A stretch of DNA of 64,000 bases from F23-D06 sp963620035 (GCA_963620035.1 CAVEXN010000002.1:1-64000), one strand, 5' to 3'; numbered from the stretch's first letter, positions 33,387-46,900 are shown. Numbers and translations: made by a program. Notes: generated by a model not told the origin, from the letters alone.

Positions 33387-34862
33387 ATGGCTAAAAATTT
33401 TTCCACAAGGGAAGAGAATTACTCGCAATGGTATAATGATATTGTCAAAAAGGCAGACTTGGCCGAGAATTCGGCGGTGCGTGGATGTATGGTGATAAAA
33501 CCTTACGGGTATGCGATATGGGAGAAAGTTCAGTCCACGCTCGACAAGATGTTTAAGGATACAGGTCACGTGAACGCCTATTTCCCGATTTTCATTCCCA
33601 AGTCGTTTTTCAGTCGCGAGGCCAGCCACGTGGAAGGTTTTGCCAAGGAATGTGCAGTGGTGACCCACTACCGCCTGAAAAACGACCCTGAAAACGGCGG
33701 CATCGTGGTTGACCCGGAAGCCAAACTGGAGGAAGAACTTATTGTCAGGCCTACTTCGGAAACGATTATTTGGGATACATACAAAAACTGGATTCATTCA
33801 TACCGCGATCTTCCGGTACTTTGCAATCAATGGGCAAATGTGGTAAGGTGGGAGATGCGAACCCGACTTTTTCTGCGTACGGCAGAGTTTTTGTGGCAGG
33901 AAGGTCATACGGCTCACGCTACACGTCAGGAAGCCGTAGAGGAAACAGAACGGATGCTGAATGTTTATGCGGATTTCGTTGAGAACTTTATGGCAATTCC
34001 AGTCATCAGAGGAGTAAAGTCGCCAAACGAACGCTTCGGAGGCGCCCTCGACACTTATTGCATTGAGGCGCTAATGCAAGACGGCAAGGCTCTACAGGCC
34101 GGGACGTCTCATTTCCTCGGACAGAATTTCGCCAAGGCTTTCGATGTGAAGTTCCTGAACAAGGATAATCAGCTGGAATATGTCTGGGCTACTTCGTGGG
34201 GCGTCTCAACCCGTCTCATCGGTGCACTCATCATGACACATTCCGATGACAACGGTCTGGTGCTTCCGCCAAATCTCGCCCCGATACAGGTGGTTATTGT
34301 CCCGATTTATAAAACGGAAGAACAACGTATGGCTATTGCCGGCAAGGTGCGCCCATTGATCGACAAACTGAATGCCTTGAACATCTCCGTCAAGTTCGAC
34401 GATGACGACAGTAAACGCTCCGGTTGGAAGTTCAATGAATATGAAATGAAAGGCGTGCCGGTGCGAATCGCGATTGGTCCACGGGACATGGAAAACAACG
34501 ATGCCGAGGTGGCCCGTCGCGACACACTGGAAAAACAGACCGTCTCGTTCGACTGTCTTGCTGAGCATGTTCAGCAATTGCTTGAAGACATACAGAAAAA
34601 CCTCTTCAACAAAGCATTGAAATTCAGAGAAGAAAATACGAGAATGGCTGACAATTGGGAAGAATTTGTCGATTTGCTTGATAATCACCCCGGATTCATC
34701 TATGCCCATTGGGACGGAACTCCCGAGACCGAAGAAAGAATCAAGGAACTCTCCAAGGCAACAATACGCTGCATCCCATTCAATAATCCAAAAGAAGAAG
34801 GAAAATGTATCCTTACCGGGAAGCCATCGAGTCAGCGCGTCTTGTTCGCACGTGCATACTAA
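33387..34862 (+). CDS. proS: Prolyl-tRNA synthetase, short archaeal/eukaryote type
   Basis: ProRS charges tRNA-Pro. At 491 aa, and without the inserted editing domain of the long bacterial form, this is the archaeal/eukaryotic type known from Bacteroidetes. Seen are 'GCMVIKPYGYAIWEKVQ', 'VRPTSETIIWDTYKNWI', motif 2 'VVRWEMRTRLFLRTAEFLWQ' and 'EGHTAHAT', motif 3 near 'TSWGVSTRLIGALIMTH', the anticodon-binding domain ('PIQVVIVPIYKT') and a C-terminal zinc-like or tail domain ending in Tyr ('FARAY'). mazG starts 20 bases later. Confidence 0.96.
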   Translation: MAKNFSTREENYSQWYNDIVKKADLAENSAVRGCMVIKPYGYAIWEKVQSTLDKMFKDTGHVNAYFPIFIPKSFFSREASHVEGFAKECAVVTHYRLKNDPENGGIVVDPEAKLEEELIVRPTSETIIWDTYKNWIHSYRDLPVLCNQWANVVRWEMRTRLFLRTAEFLWQEGHTAHATRQEAVEETERMLNVYADFVENFMAIPVIRGVKSPNERFGGALDTYCIEALMQDGKALQAGTSHFLGQNFAKAFDVKFLNKDNQLEYVWATSWGVSTRLIGALIMTHSDDNGLVLPPNLAPIQVVIVPIYKTEEQRMAIAGKVRPLIDKLNALNISVKFDDDDSKRSGWKFNEYEMKGVPVRIAIGPRDMENNDAEVARRDTLEKQTVSFDCLAEHVQQLLEDIQKNLFNKALKFREENTRMADNWEEFVDLLDNHPGFIYAHWDGTPETEERIKELSKATIRCIPFNNPKEEGKCILTGKPSSQRVLFARAY

Positions 34863-34882
34863 ATTAAAATGACTGTTTTGAT

Positions 34883-35662
34883 ATGGATCCACGCATGACG
34901 GCTTTTCAGCGACTGTTGGACATAATGGACGAACTCCGGGAGAAGTGCCCTTGGGACAGCACACAGACTTTTGAATCATTGCGCTGTCTGACGATTGAAG
35001 AGACTTTTGAATTGTCAGAGGCTATATTAGACAAGAAATATGCGGATATGTCCAAAGAATTGGGTGATTTGCTGCTGCATATCGTGTTCTATTCCAAAAT
35101 AGCATCTGAAAAACAATTGTTTGACATCAAAACGGTTATTGACCAACTTTGTGAAAAACTCATTCGTCGGCATCCCCACATTTATGGGAATGAACCGGTG
35201 CAGGACGCACAGCAGGTTCACGAAAACTGGGAGAAAATCAAACTTCGCAAGGAGGGAAGCCGATCTGTTTTAGGTGGCGTGCCGGGTTCCGCCCCCTCCG
35301 TCATCAAGGCTTACCGCATGCAGCAAAAGGCTAATGGCGTAGGTTTTGACTGGCAAAACGAACCCGAGGTTTGGAAGAAAGTCCAAGAGGAGATGTCAGA
35401 ACTGCACGATGAGGTTGTCCGAAATGCCGAGAAGAACAGGATCGAGGATGAATTGGGCGATGTCCTCTTTTCGTTAATCAATTATGCCCGATTTGTTGAT
35501 GTTAATCCGGACGATGCTCTCGAAAAAGCGAACCGCAAATTTATCCGTCGTTTTCAGTATATGGAAACGAAAGTGAAAGAAAACGGTCATGCGATGTCAG
35601 ACCTGTCTCTGGATGAAATGGAACAATATTGGCAAGAAGCAAAGCAAACCGAAAAATGCTGA
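34883..35662 (+). CDS. mazG: Nucleoside triphosphate pyrophosphohydrolase MazG
   Basis: MazG hydrolyses NTPs and dNTPs to monophosphates and pyrophosphate, which cleans the pool and modulates stress signalling. The 259-aa protein has two tandem MazG helical domains: 'CPWDSTQTFESLR' with 'EETFELSEAI' and 'KELGDLLLHIVFYSKI', then 'QEEMSELHDEV' with 'EDELGDVLFSLINYARF'. The metal-binding EExxE/ExxD pattern is intact in both. Four bases separate it from the next gene. Confidence 0.94.
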   Translation: MDPRMTAFQRLLDIMDELREKCPWDSTQTFESLRCLTIEETFELSEAILDKKYADMSKELGDLLLHIVFYSKIASEKQLFDIKTVIDQLCEKLIRRHPHIYGNEPVQDAQQVHENWEKIKLRKEGSRSVLGGVPGSAPSVIKAYRMQQKANGVGFDWQNEPEVWKKVQEEMSELHDEVVRNAEKNRIEDELGDVLFSLINYARFVDVNPDDALEKANRKFIRRFQYMETKVKENGHAMSDLSLDEMEQYWQEAKQTEKC

Positions 35663-35666
35663 AAAA

Positions 35667-37607
35667 ATGAGGGGCAAATATAATATAGTATATATAATAA
35701 TATTTTGTTTTGTCTTTGCTTTCATCACAAAACTATCTGCTTTCGCCCAGAAGACCCCCAAAGTCGCTTCACTTTGCTTAAAAGCGCAACAATGTATCAA
35801 TGATCACGATTTTAAGAAAGCACTGTCCTTATTGAATCAGGCAGAACAAAAAGATCCGACCTATCCGGACACCTATATCCTTAAAGGAGATCTTTTTAAT
35901 TTCACCTTAAGGTCAGACTCGGCGGCGAAGTGTTATAACAAGGCCATTGAATTGCTGGGCGACCCGGATCCTATGCTCTATTACATTGCCGCAAACGAGA
36001 ATGCGAAATGCGCCCAGTATGAAACTGCTTTGCACAACTATGAACTTTTTTTGCAAAAGGGCATCCAATATACGGATGTGCTTTCGGAAGCGCAGAAAGG
36101 TGTCGCCAATTGCCGTTTCGGTATTGAGGCCATGAAACACCCGGTCAAATTCCAACTGCAGAATCTCGGAGAAAATATCAATTCGGCTTGGGATGAGTCT
36201 CTGGCCGCCATCACGGCAGATGACGAAATGTTGATTTTTACCGTGAATAGGCCTAAAGACGAACATACCGTATGTGCTTTTTGTCTCAATGAAGAAGACC
36301 TTTATGTTTCGAGAAGAGGTAATGACGGTGCCTGGGGAGTACGTCAGCCGATCGGATCACCAATAAAGACCGGATATAACGAGGGCGCACAGTGCGTGTC
36401 GCCAGATGGCAAGTATCTGCTTTACACATTGTGTGATGCGGATTTCGGTATGGGCAGTTGCGATTTGTATTGGTCTAAAAAGATGGGCAACAAATGGTCA
36501 CGTCCGCGCAATTTCGGTGCTCCAGTGAACACCTCGGCATGGGAAAGTCAGCCTTCAATGGCACCTGACGGAAAAACAGTCTATTTTGTTTCCTCGCGGC
36601 CCGGCGGATTTGGCGGAATGGATATCTGGAAAACCACAATGACAGCAGAGGGGAACTTTTCAGTACCCGAGAACCTCGGGCCTGCGATTAACACCCCGGG
36701 TGATGATGCCGCCCCTTTTATACATAGTGACGGACGCACGCTCTATTTTGCCTCAAACGGGCGTGTCGGTATGGGCGGGTATGACTTGTATTATGCCACG
36801 CTGCAGCCTGACGGTTCTTGGGACGAACCGAAGAACATGGGTTACCCGATAAATACACCTGCCGATGAAATCAACATCTTCATCAATGCTGCCGGCACGG
36901 TTGCCTATATGGCCTCCGACAAAGAGGGCGGCTACGGCGGACTTGATTTGTACAGTTTCGAACTTGATGATAATCTGCGTCCTAACCCGGTGACTTACCT
37001 TAAAGGAATCGTGCAGGACGCTTCTTCGCATAGACCGATAGCCGCCACGATTGAAATGGTTGACCTGAAAACCGGACAGGTGATATACAATTCTGCTTCT
37101 GATGCTGAAACAGGCGAATACCTCGCCTGTATCCAAACGGGCGAAAACATCCTTTTGAATGTTGCCCACCCCGACTACCCATTCTATTCCGAAAACTTCC
37201 AGATTGAGAAATCCTATACCGAACTTTCTCCTTATTTGAAGAACATTCAACTTCAGCGGGCTGATGTTGGCACCGTGGTGGTACTGAAGAACATCTTCTT
37301 CGATTTCAACCGTAGTGAACTGAAACCAGAGTCATACGAAGAGTTGAATCGACTTGCCGGCTATCTACGCCATAACGCAGTGAACATAGAGATTGGCGGA
37401 CACACTGATGACCAAGGCACCGATGCCTATAACGACAAACTCTCGCAAGCAAGGGCAAAGTCGGTATATGAATATCTTGTCAGCCAAGGCATCCCGGCCT
37501 CACAACTCAGTTACCATGGCTATGGGAAACGACAACCGGTTGCCGACAATACTACTGAAGAGGGTAGGGCTGCCAACCGACGTACAGAGTTCAGGATAAT
37601 ACGATAG
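35667..37607 (+). CDS. PorE-like TPR/propeller/OmpA protein (probable T9SS component)
   Basis: The 646-aa protein has a signal peptide ('ITKLSAFAQ') then four parts: TPR units (about 30-150, 'AQQCINDHDFKKALSLLNQA'), a PD40-type propeller (about 185-430, repeated 'G.GG.DLY' and 'YFVSSRPGGFGGMDIW'), a carboxypeptidase-regulatory-like fold (about 443-535, 'LKGIVQDASSHRPIAATIEM') and an OmpA C-terminal peptidoglycan-binding domain (about 537-646, 'IFFDFNRSELKPESYEEL', 'IGGHTDDQGTDAYNDKLSQ' in pieces). This order is that of PorE, which ties the T9SS to peptidoglycan in Porphyromonas. Unlike PorE of P. gingivalis, no lipobox is evident. Equivalent paralogs exist in Bacteroidetes, so PorE identity is probable but not certain. 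The ATG at 35667 was preferred to an ATG inside mazG (35589). Confidence 0.78.
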   Translation: MRGKYNIVYIIIFCFVFAFITKLSAFAQKTPKVASLCLKAQQCINDHDFKKALSLLNQAEQKDPTYPDTYILKGDLFNFTLRSDSAAKCYNKAIELLGDPDPMLYYIAANENAKCAQYETALHNYELFLQKGIQYTDVLSEAQKGVANCRFGIEAMKHPVKFQLQNLGENINSAWDESLAAITADDEMLIFTVNRPKDEHTVCAFCLNEEDLYVSRRGNDGAWGVRQPIGSPIKTGYNEGAQCVSPDGKYLLYTLCDADFGMGSCDLYWSKKMGNKWSRPRNFGAPVNTSAWESQPSMAPDGKTVYFVSSRPGGFGGMDIWKTTMTAEGNFSVPENLGPAINTPGDDAAPFIHSDGRTLYFASNGRVGMGGYDLYYATLQPDGSWDEPKNMGYPINTPADEINIFINAAGTVAYMASDKEGGYGGLDLYSFELDDNLRPNPVTYLKGIVQDASSHRPIAATIEMVDLKTGQVIYNSASDAETGEYLACIQTGENILLNVAHPDYPFYSENFQIEKSYTELSPYLKNIQLQRADVGTVVVLKNIFFDFNRSELKPESYEELNRLAGYLRHNAVNIEIGGHTDDQGTDAYNDKLSQARAKSVYEYLVSQGIPASQLSYHGYGKRQPVADNTTEEGRAANRRTEFRIIR

Positions 37608-37653
37608 GCCGTCATAATCCGAAAATCACCAAAGAGTGAAAGATACCTAGAAG

Positions 37654-37688
37654 AAGCAGTATTGTATAAGTATGCAAAACTGCTTTTT
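37654..37688 (+). terminator. Probable terminator after the PorE-like gene
   Basis: AAGCAGT (37654-37660) pairs with ACTGCTT (37679-37685), followed by T's. The loop is 18 bases and could hold extra pairing. It separates the PorE-like gene from the giant gene. Confidence 0.5.
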
Positions 37689-37865
37689 TGTTTATTTGGA
37701 ATATCACAGGAAACCGCATATAAACAAAATTATTATATATACAATATCATTTAATCAGTTATTGCCTATCAACAAAGCTGCACAGATCTAAACCAAGTCA
37801 ATAAACTTTCTATCTTGAGGAAAAATAAAAAAAGAGAAGTGTGGGAAATTGAAAGAAAAAAAATG

Positions 37866-37873
37866 TATTTTTG
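37866..37873 (+). promoter_or_regulatory. -7 promoter element for the giant gene
   Basis: TATTTTTG fits TAnnTTTG; TTG at 37849-37851 is 14 bases upstream, a shorter spacing than usual. The ATG follows after about 100 bases. Confidence 0.5.
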
Positions 37874-37973
37874 CAAGTTAAAAAGATAGTATAGTGTAAT
37901 GTAATCTATGGATTTAAAAGACAGAACAATAGACGAGAATAATAATAATTAATAACAATCAAAAAATAAAAGT

Positions 37974-40900
37974 ATGAAAAAACTATTATCAATTTGCTTC
38001 GTAAGTATCTTGCTTACGATGATGGGCTGGATGACAGCTCAGGCGCAAAGTCCTAGTGGCTCATGCTGTTTTTGGATTGAGAATATGCAGCCGGAGACTT
38101 TCCGCCATATTGCCAATCTGAACGGAACAGGAATGGCTCAGGACACGAGTGCCGGCACAGATCTTGTGCTGAACAACGTGCTCAATAGGGCAAGGGTTGG
38201 TGTGACGGATGTCTATACCCTACACTTCCCGACAGATTGCGGGAACAAGGTCTCCATCGAGTGGTTACTTTACCGCGACGGGCAGCTTGTCAACGGCAAT
38301 ATGTCAGAATATGCTACATTCGAGATTTATACGAGGTATGCAAAACTGAACGTACAAGGAGAGTGTGAAAGCATAAGATGGCTTGGCGGACAAGTTGATA
38401 ACGGTGACGGCATCTGCGGCTGTGCCGGCGGAGTCCATTTGGGTCACAACGACTTCCCGGGAGCTCGTTATGCTAACGGCGCAGCCCCGTACTATGACGA
38501 AAGCCATCTGGCCGCAGGTTATACCAACCAGATGTACACTAACAATTTCGACTATTTCTATCTGCCGTTCCTTAATGCTGAAGGTTCTCAAACCCAAATT
38601 AAAATCACGTGGAAACAGGTTGGCAACTATTCTCTCGTTATGCGTCTGCGCGAACGTACTGGCGGCACGGACTACGATTTTACATACGACGGCAGCCAGA
38701 GTGCCAGTATGCATGTTGGTGGTCATCAGAGCTGTTGCGGAGATATACTCGCACAGGATTCCATCCACTACCTCGTCACCACTTCTCACGAGAAATCAAT
38801 CTGCGACGGTTCTATTTTCAACTACGGAAGACCCGAATACGCATTCTCTGAAGAAAGCCTCTACTATGTACTCTTCGGCGAAAGAACTTGCGACCACTGG
38901 AAAGTCGAACGTATCGACACCTTCCAACTCTATACCCGTATCAATCCTAATGTGATTACGAGAAATGATACACTTTGCCGTAACGACAGATTCTCTCACA
39001 ATGACCTTCTTGCGCTCGCCACTCCTGTAAATCTTGATGCTCCCGGCTTCAGAGGTTATGAGCTCCTTTGGTCAAAAGACGGTGTCACATTTGACAGCCT
39101 TAACTCTATTGACCTGACGGACCTCACTAAATACGGCGACAGATCATACACATTCTTTGTAAAACAAAGAAATTATTACTATAACGGTTTCAATGACAGC
39201 ATCAATTATCCTCGTGTCGAGTCTGACTCGATCCATTATTGCGAAGGCGAAACGGCAACGATAGTCATCACGGTGCGTGACCTCTACAAACCGGTTGCTA
39301 ACCCTACTGCTTTTGAATATTGCAATGAAAACATTGCCGGCCAGTCTTTGACTCTTCGTGCTGCCATCGCTGAAAACGACCATTGCTCTGACGAAATCCA
39401 TTGGTTCACGCTTGACGACGACGGACTTCCTACGACTGATGAGGCATACAGAGTGCATATTGATACGGTATATATGCTTGACCTTGCCACTCTGAATCCG
39501 ACAAACATTGACAAAGTTGTTACCTATACGGCTTTCACATACAGTACAAGTACCGGCACCTATTCCGCAGAACACGAAACTTTCACCATCACGTTCCACG
39601 CAACTCCCACAATCACGCTGAATGAGACGCAATTCGAGTTCGTTGTTTGTCCGGGTGCTGAAGTCACGATGGAGAGCGCTGTGGCTTGCGAATTTCCCGA
39701 TTACAATGGAGTGAAACCAACTCTTTCTTACAGTTGGGAAAAGAACGGAGTGGCCATCAACACAAATGTGGCAGACCTGGTTGAACATGCTTCTGAAACT
39801 TGCAACGATGAAGACACGTTCAAACTCACTGTCACGGCAACTTCCATATATGGTTGTGTTGCAGAAGTGACCCGTACTTACAAGGTTCTTTCCCAGGATG
39901 TAGAACAACCTACCATTGCATGGAAGGAAGGCGACCCAACCGTCCGTCGTACGACCCTCAGCGGATGTGACTCGAGCGATGTGCCTGCACCTTATGCTTC
40001 CGTTGTCGCATTTGAGGAAGACGTAAATATAACGGACGCCTGCAACAATGTCGTAACGCTCAAATATACGGATGTCGCTGCTTATACAGATTGTCAGACC
40101 ATCGTTACACGTACTTACACCGTAACGGATGCCTGCGCTAATGTTTCTGAACCCATCCAACATATCTTCACCATTAACAACGACTATATTCCTACTATCG
40201 CCGGTAGCCGTACTATCAAACCTGTCAATGCGATGGATTGTAAGTACAATGCTCCTGATTATGCTACACTGCGCGGCATTTTCGACACAACTATAACGGT
40301 GAACTTCCAATGCCGTCAGTCAAGAGTTGACAATGTTGTCTTCTACCTTGAAAACACTGACGTTGTCGCCGATGGCAATCTTGACATTTTCGCTGAAGTT
40401 GACTATGTTACCATCTATGCACAAGTCACAGACGCATGCGGCAACATTTCCGCCAAGACGCCGGTATTCGACCTTTACAAACCCGCACAGATGTACATCG
40501 CTCGCGGTTCCATTACTCTTGATACGCTCGAACTCTGTGTAAACGAGCAGAACAGGGTTCATTTCAACCCCAATTTCGTAATGAACGCATACGAGCCATA
40601 TACCTATGAATGGTCTCAGATAGCTGTGGTCGGCCAGTGCATTATCACCCCGGACAATGCCGACAATACCTCTGCTGATTATGTCAACGCCATCCTGACA
40701 CCGGAACTAATGAACATCAACACTTCGGCACACATCATCATGACGGTTACTGACCGTTACGGTTGTGTTGCCTCAGATACTGCAAATGCTGTTCATTTCT
40801 ATCGTCTTCCTGATGTGACTATTACAACTACAGGTATCAACGACGTAGTCATCAATGACGGTGACACACTTTGCCCGAACTATGGACGTCTGATTACAAG

Positions 40901-43900
40901 AGCAAATGCTAACAGCAACCTTCCTGATTCTATTCCTGCTTTTATGGCATACCACTGGACAGGAGATGCTATTGCAATCAATCCTTACCTGCAAGATAAT
41001 ATGTTCGACCTGTCTTGCAGAAACTGCCACAAAATGTACCAAGTAAATGTTGAAGTAACCAATAAGAAAAACTGTAAGGCCAATGCTTCATTCCACATTT
41101 GGGGCATTGACAACGAGGCTCCTGTCGTTACCGCTCCTACTGTTGATGTAAGACCACTTGTAGCCGACCAGAACTGCAAGATCCGCATTCCGGATTATAC
41201 AACATTCGGAGATTTCTTCAACAACACAAATGTTACCGACAACTGTAGACAACCAGAATACACCGGTGACAGATATGATGTTACCATTTCTCAAGACATT
41301 GAACCAGGCACGCTCGTTGATGTTAATACCGATGTGACAGTAACCATCAAGACTCCTTGCGGACCTGCTGCTACACATATCATCAATGTTAGATTCCCTG
41401 ACGATATCATCACCATTACCGACATAGCCTCAACGTCTGGCTGCGATCCTAATCCTACCACACTGATACCGACAGTCATCAACAATACGGGTACGATTTC
41501 CTACAGTTGGGATATCAACGGAACAACAGTCACCAGTGAAACCGCTGATGTCGTTGCCACTGTTGCAAATCATACATATAGCCTTACTGTTACCGACAAC
41601 ACAACAGGTTGTAAAAGCAGAAAGAACGTTGACGTTACTGTTTACCGCACTCCTGTCGCAGATGACGTGACGCTTGCCATGACTCCTAACCACTATTGCG
41701 GAACAACTGCTGCGGACGGCACCGTTTCCTATACTGTCAATGATGCTGAAGTTTCTCACATCGTTGGCTATAAGAAGTCAGGCGACGTATTCGCCCCTTA
41801 CCGCGATATGGATTATGTTTATACTGACCTGATGCAAGGCACACATGAGTTCACATTCTACACTTCTGATGGCTGTACAATGACTCTTACCGCTCAAGTC
41901 ACTCAAGACTCTCTTGAAACATTCTCCGCTACAGTTCTACGTCACAATGACCAGTGCGAACGCAACTACGGCGGTTCTATCCAAGTGATTCCTCAAAAGG
42001 AAAACTATGTCTATACTATCATCAGCAACACACATGTTACCGACGGCGAAACCCAGACAGGTCTTGCTGATGTCATCACGCCGCTGATGTTCAATTGGCT
42101 CTACCAAGACACATATCGTATCAGGGTTGCTACAACTAAGAATTGTGTTTTCTATACCAATGAAGTCCGCGTCCTCGACATTACGGACACTCCGAATGTA
42201 CACACCTACGATGTAGTGAACGTCACGCGTTGTGACATTCCTAATGGACAAATTTTGGTCAACAATACCAATGCTTCTTATTCTTACATTCTGAACGGCA
42301 CGATACTGCCGGGTAATAACGGAACAATCACTTTCAGTGGTCTTGCTTCAGGTAACTATACCCTCCGTATGATGTCTGCCGGCAAGTGCGTCAGAGAACA
42401 GGTTATCACAGTCGCTTCTGAAGCCGGTGCTCCCGAAGAGCCTGTTAAAATTATAAGTTATAACAACCATTGCGACGAAGAAGCTAACGGTACACTCACC
42501 ATCCCAGCCTCCAATACTGTTCAAGGTTACACCTACACCATGGAAGGCGTTTCCATCATCGCAGATGGTACTTCTGATGTGGTATTCACCAACCTTGGAA
42601 CAGGCACACATACTCTTAACATATTAGGTGTCAACCAATGTCTTGCTCAGTATGACGACTACATTGATTTCCGCAACGTGGCAGAAGATTTCGCCGCCGA
42701 TGAAGTCAAAGCATACGATGGAAACAATTGCCGCACGCCCAACAACCGCATCGAAATCAATTCTGATCCAGATTACAATTACTTCGTATATGATGCTATC
42801 GACAATCTCATTGATCCTGCTGACTACAGTGCCCTCGAAGACGGTACGTACAGAATCGTGAAACAGCACGCAACATTCAAATGCGAATTTGATACCACTG
42901 TTGATGTTAGAGTAGTGAAACCTGTTTACGAAATGCTCTTTACCATCAACAATGATGAGGACTGTAGCACCCTTGGAACAGGTTCCATCGTTGTAAGCAA
43001 TGGCACAGGTTTCACGTTCTTCACAACGCTCGGTCTTGATACCTTTGCCCTTACGAATCTCGACGGCACTAACACCTATACCGTTCATGCGGTCAACAAC
43101 ACGACTTTCTGTGAATATACAAAAGATGCTCTTGTAGAAATCGATGGCTACACGCCAGAAATTAAAACCATTTCTTCTACTGCCAACTACCTTTGCTTTG
43201 CAGATCAGTACAATGGCACTATCACTGTTACGCTTAAGGACACTGATGCTCTTACCCGCGTTCTTCCTTGCACCTACTACATCAAGAACAGCGTAACAGG
43301 CGTTGAAGACAACAACACGACAGGTGTATTTACGGGACTTCAGGATGGGAACTACGATGTTTGGGTTATTTCCAACCTCCACTGCCAAACCTTAGTCCGT
43401 GATGCAGCGGTGCTCGACAGTGCTTTCATCAATCCTCAATTCGTGATTACACCTAATCACAACTGTTTCTGGACTCCTAACAATCCTGGTTCAGGTTGCA
43501 TTGATATTATATCACCGCTAGATGTTGAAGGTCTTCACAATTACACTTATACGATTTCTCAGACAAATGCCGGTGTCTGGTCATTCGTGGCTGACATTGA
43601 CAAGGTTTCTTTGAGATACTGTTTCCTGGATGATGATACGTATAATTTGAAAATTACGGATGCTCTTACAGGTTGCGAATACACCACTGACTTTGTCGTT
43701 CCTTTCGAGGCTATCAAAGTAACTATGACAGTTGTATCTGAAGACAACCACAGGTGTGACGATAACGGCAATGGCACTATCACTGTAAATGCCACCTCTG
43801 ACCACGAGTACTCTACGCTGTACTTCAAACTTACAGATGCTGCAAATGTAGATGTTACTTCACTTGTACCTGTCGGCACAACAGTCAACAACCTCATTGC

Positions 43901-46900
43901 AGGCACATACTATGTTACCGTTGTCGACAGCTTCTCCAACTGCATATACGATACGCTCAACAACAGAGAAGTCGTGATAAACAACGATCCTTACACGATA
44001 ACCTTTGATGTTGCCACTACTGACAATGCACTTTGTAGAGGTGCGAACGGTGAAATAGCAATCAGCAACGTTGTTAGTACGAACCCCATTGCATCCGGCT
44101 TCGAGTATAGTCTTGACGGAGTAACGTATCAAGCAAGTCCTATTTTCGCAAATCTTGCTTCCGGAGCATACGTTGTATATGTACGTGACATCCAATCACA
44201 ATGTGTTTCTACAGTCAATGCTGTTATCAATGACCGTACAGACAATGCTCCTATCATCAGCAATATCACTTCCAACGGTCACAACCTTGCCGGTACGCTT
44301 CATTTCTGCCAGAACACGACAGGTGTAATTTACGCTGAAGTAACTTCTAATATTGCAGAGGATGTTAACTTCACTTACGAATGGACTAATTCTTGTCACA
44401 CTGGAATCTTCTCAACAGCCGACACGGTTTCCGTCAGAACAGACGAGGTACTTTGCTGTGACTATATTCTTGTTGTCACCAGCGACCTTACTGGATGTGT
44501 TACTACAACCACGGTTAATGTTTGTATCGACTCTCTGCCCAAGATTCATTACATCGTAAATAATGCTCCCTGGACGACAGTTGATCCTAACAATGTATAT
44601 AATTGCGAAAATAAGCCTGTCACAATCGGTATCAACACCAACAACCTCCTTTCATACAACTGGACGAATGGTATCACTACCAGTGAAGCTTCTTTCACAA
44701 TTCCTGCATTTGCATACACACCGGGTGAAATCGTATCGTTCTGCATCAATGTTGAAGATGTCAACGGCTGTAAGAACTATGGTGTCATTAATCTGATTGA
44801 AAAACCGATCAGTACCAAGACTGTTGATGTTGCCGTTTGTACCGAATACTCCTATTACACAGACTCTGGTCTGTATGTAGAACGTACGTACGGTGACGGA
44901 CTTGACAACCCGTTCTCATACAAGCGCACTTTTGCAGCTGCTAACGGTTGCGACAGCATCGTCACATACAATGTCACAATCAATACCGCTCCAACCATCG
45001 CTCTGGCTATCGATAATCCTGCATATGATTTTTGGTGCGCCGGCAATATCATTACTGACCGCATTGACCTCGGTCTTACGGTTACCGACGCTATTCATAA
45101 AGGCTGGAAGATTTCAGACGATAATGTGTTTGAAATGACGGATGATGATTTTGACATTACTGCTCCTCTTGTTTACCCGGACAACAATGGCAAATACCTT
45201 TTCGGTTACGCAACTAACAGCTGCGATACAGTTTATGTTGGACCATATATGATTACGGTTGACAGTATGCCGAGAATCTACGGTAACATTGCTGTCACAA
45301 ATTACTGTGCAGGAACTACATTTGACATTACAGATCCTGCTGCTGTTTCCAATGCCAACCCTGCTGCAGCAATTCTTAAGATATGGAAACTTGTTGACGG
45401 AGTTGATGAAATGCAATTTGATGGCAGTGATGTTGTTCGCAAGGCATATGACGGAAGGATAGTACGTTATGTCCTTCAAAATCATTGTGGTAAAGATTCA
45501 GTTGAGGCTGTAATTAAGGTTGACTCTGTCGTGAAACCTGTTATAACCATCGACAATGAATATTGCGCAGGCGATGTTCTTAATCTTGAAAGCTTCATTA
45601 TCACCAATGCTGGTGAGAACACTACACCTATAGATACGGTTATCAAAGTCGATGGCACTGTTTACGTGCCGGGTACCAAACTCAGTATAACAAACGTTAA
45701 GGTTTCTGCCACATTGACATACGAATGCGGTAGTATTGAATCTAATGAGGTTAGCCTTACCGTTAGGGATACTGCTCATCTTGACGTAATCACTACAACG
45801 GCTGACACTATTTGTATACCTGGCACTACTGTTTTGTATGCAAAACGTAATTCAACCAACGTTATAAGCGTCAAAGATCTTGTCAATTGTGACACTACGA
45901 TTACAAGAAGCACGACACCTGATGCTTATGGAATATGGTATGATACCATTATCATTGAACCTCTCAGAGCAGGCGCATTCAGTCTCACTGCTGTTTCTAC
46001 AGCTGAACGCTGCGGCGCAAAGGAGCAAACATTCAACAAATTCTTTGCTGACACGGTGCCTACTATCACCACCAAGCTTGACACACAGGTTGTTTGTGCC
46101 GGCAGTGCAATGACAACTATCGTTGCTCCTTCTTACACGGCATTACGTCCTCATACAATCACTTCTAAGTTCCAATACAATGACGGCAGCAGTTGGATTG
46201 ATTTTGATCCTGCTGTCAAGACTTGGTCAGTTTCGGAAGATAATACAGTTATCCGGTTTGCTGTTCAGGGTGATTGCAACCCCGCCCAGTATTCCAATGA
46301 GGTTACGGTTACCGTCAATGAGATTTCAACGACATCTGTTCTCGACAGCATTTGTCTGGCAAGTACTCAAAGTTATACGGTCACCTTTGCTAAGAAAGCA
46401 ACCCTTAATGTTGTTACTGCTCAAGGTAAAGCCGACGTCACACCTGATGCTCTTGTACGTGGCAAATATACAATTGCTCCTAACGGCACAGCCCTTGGTA
46501 ACGATACACTCATCATAACGGCAACTGTTCCTGTTACTTACATTGGAACATGTCATGAAAAAGTAGTGAAGGTTCCGTTCACGGTTGTTGACAAGCCTGT
46601 CATAACAATTCCTGAGACAGCATTCATCGTTTGTGAAGGCGAAACCTTGCCGTCTGATTTGTTCAATGCTACTGTTAACAACAATTTCGGCAATATTTAC
46701 CAATCTGGTTGGATGATTAAGAAGGTTGGTTCAACATCTGCTGTACCTTACGTTGCTACCACCAAGATGTCATCAGACTACAACAATGCTGAACTCTACT
46801 ATTATGCAATAAATAGATGTGGCGAGACTCAGTCTGAAAGAATGGTAATTACGGTTAACGATACTGCTAAACTTTCTCTCTCCAACACGCCGCAAACTAT

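Larger units (their letters stand above)
37608..37973. other. 366-bp AT-rich spacer upstream of the giant gene
   Basis: No gene is supportable. It contains a weak terminator (37654-37688), AT-rich sequence, a promoter box (37866-37873) and a leader of about 95 nt ending in an A-rich run before the ATG at 37974. Confidence 0.6.

Noticed and set aside
34206..34979. 257-codon open frame antisense to proS and the start of mazG
   Set aside because: Shadow of proS; composition and motifs do not resemble a protein family.
39144..40310. 388-codon open frame on the minus strand inside the giant gene
   Set aside because: It is wholly antisense to a well-supported gene, is repetitive in a way that mirrors the modules on the other strand, and has no signal, promoter box or recognisable motif.
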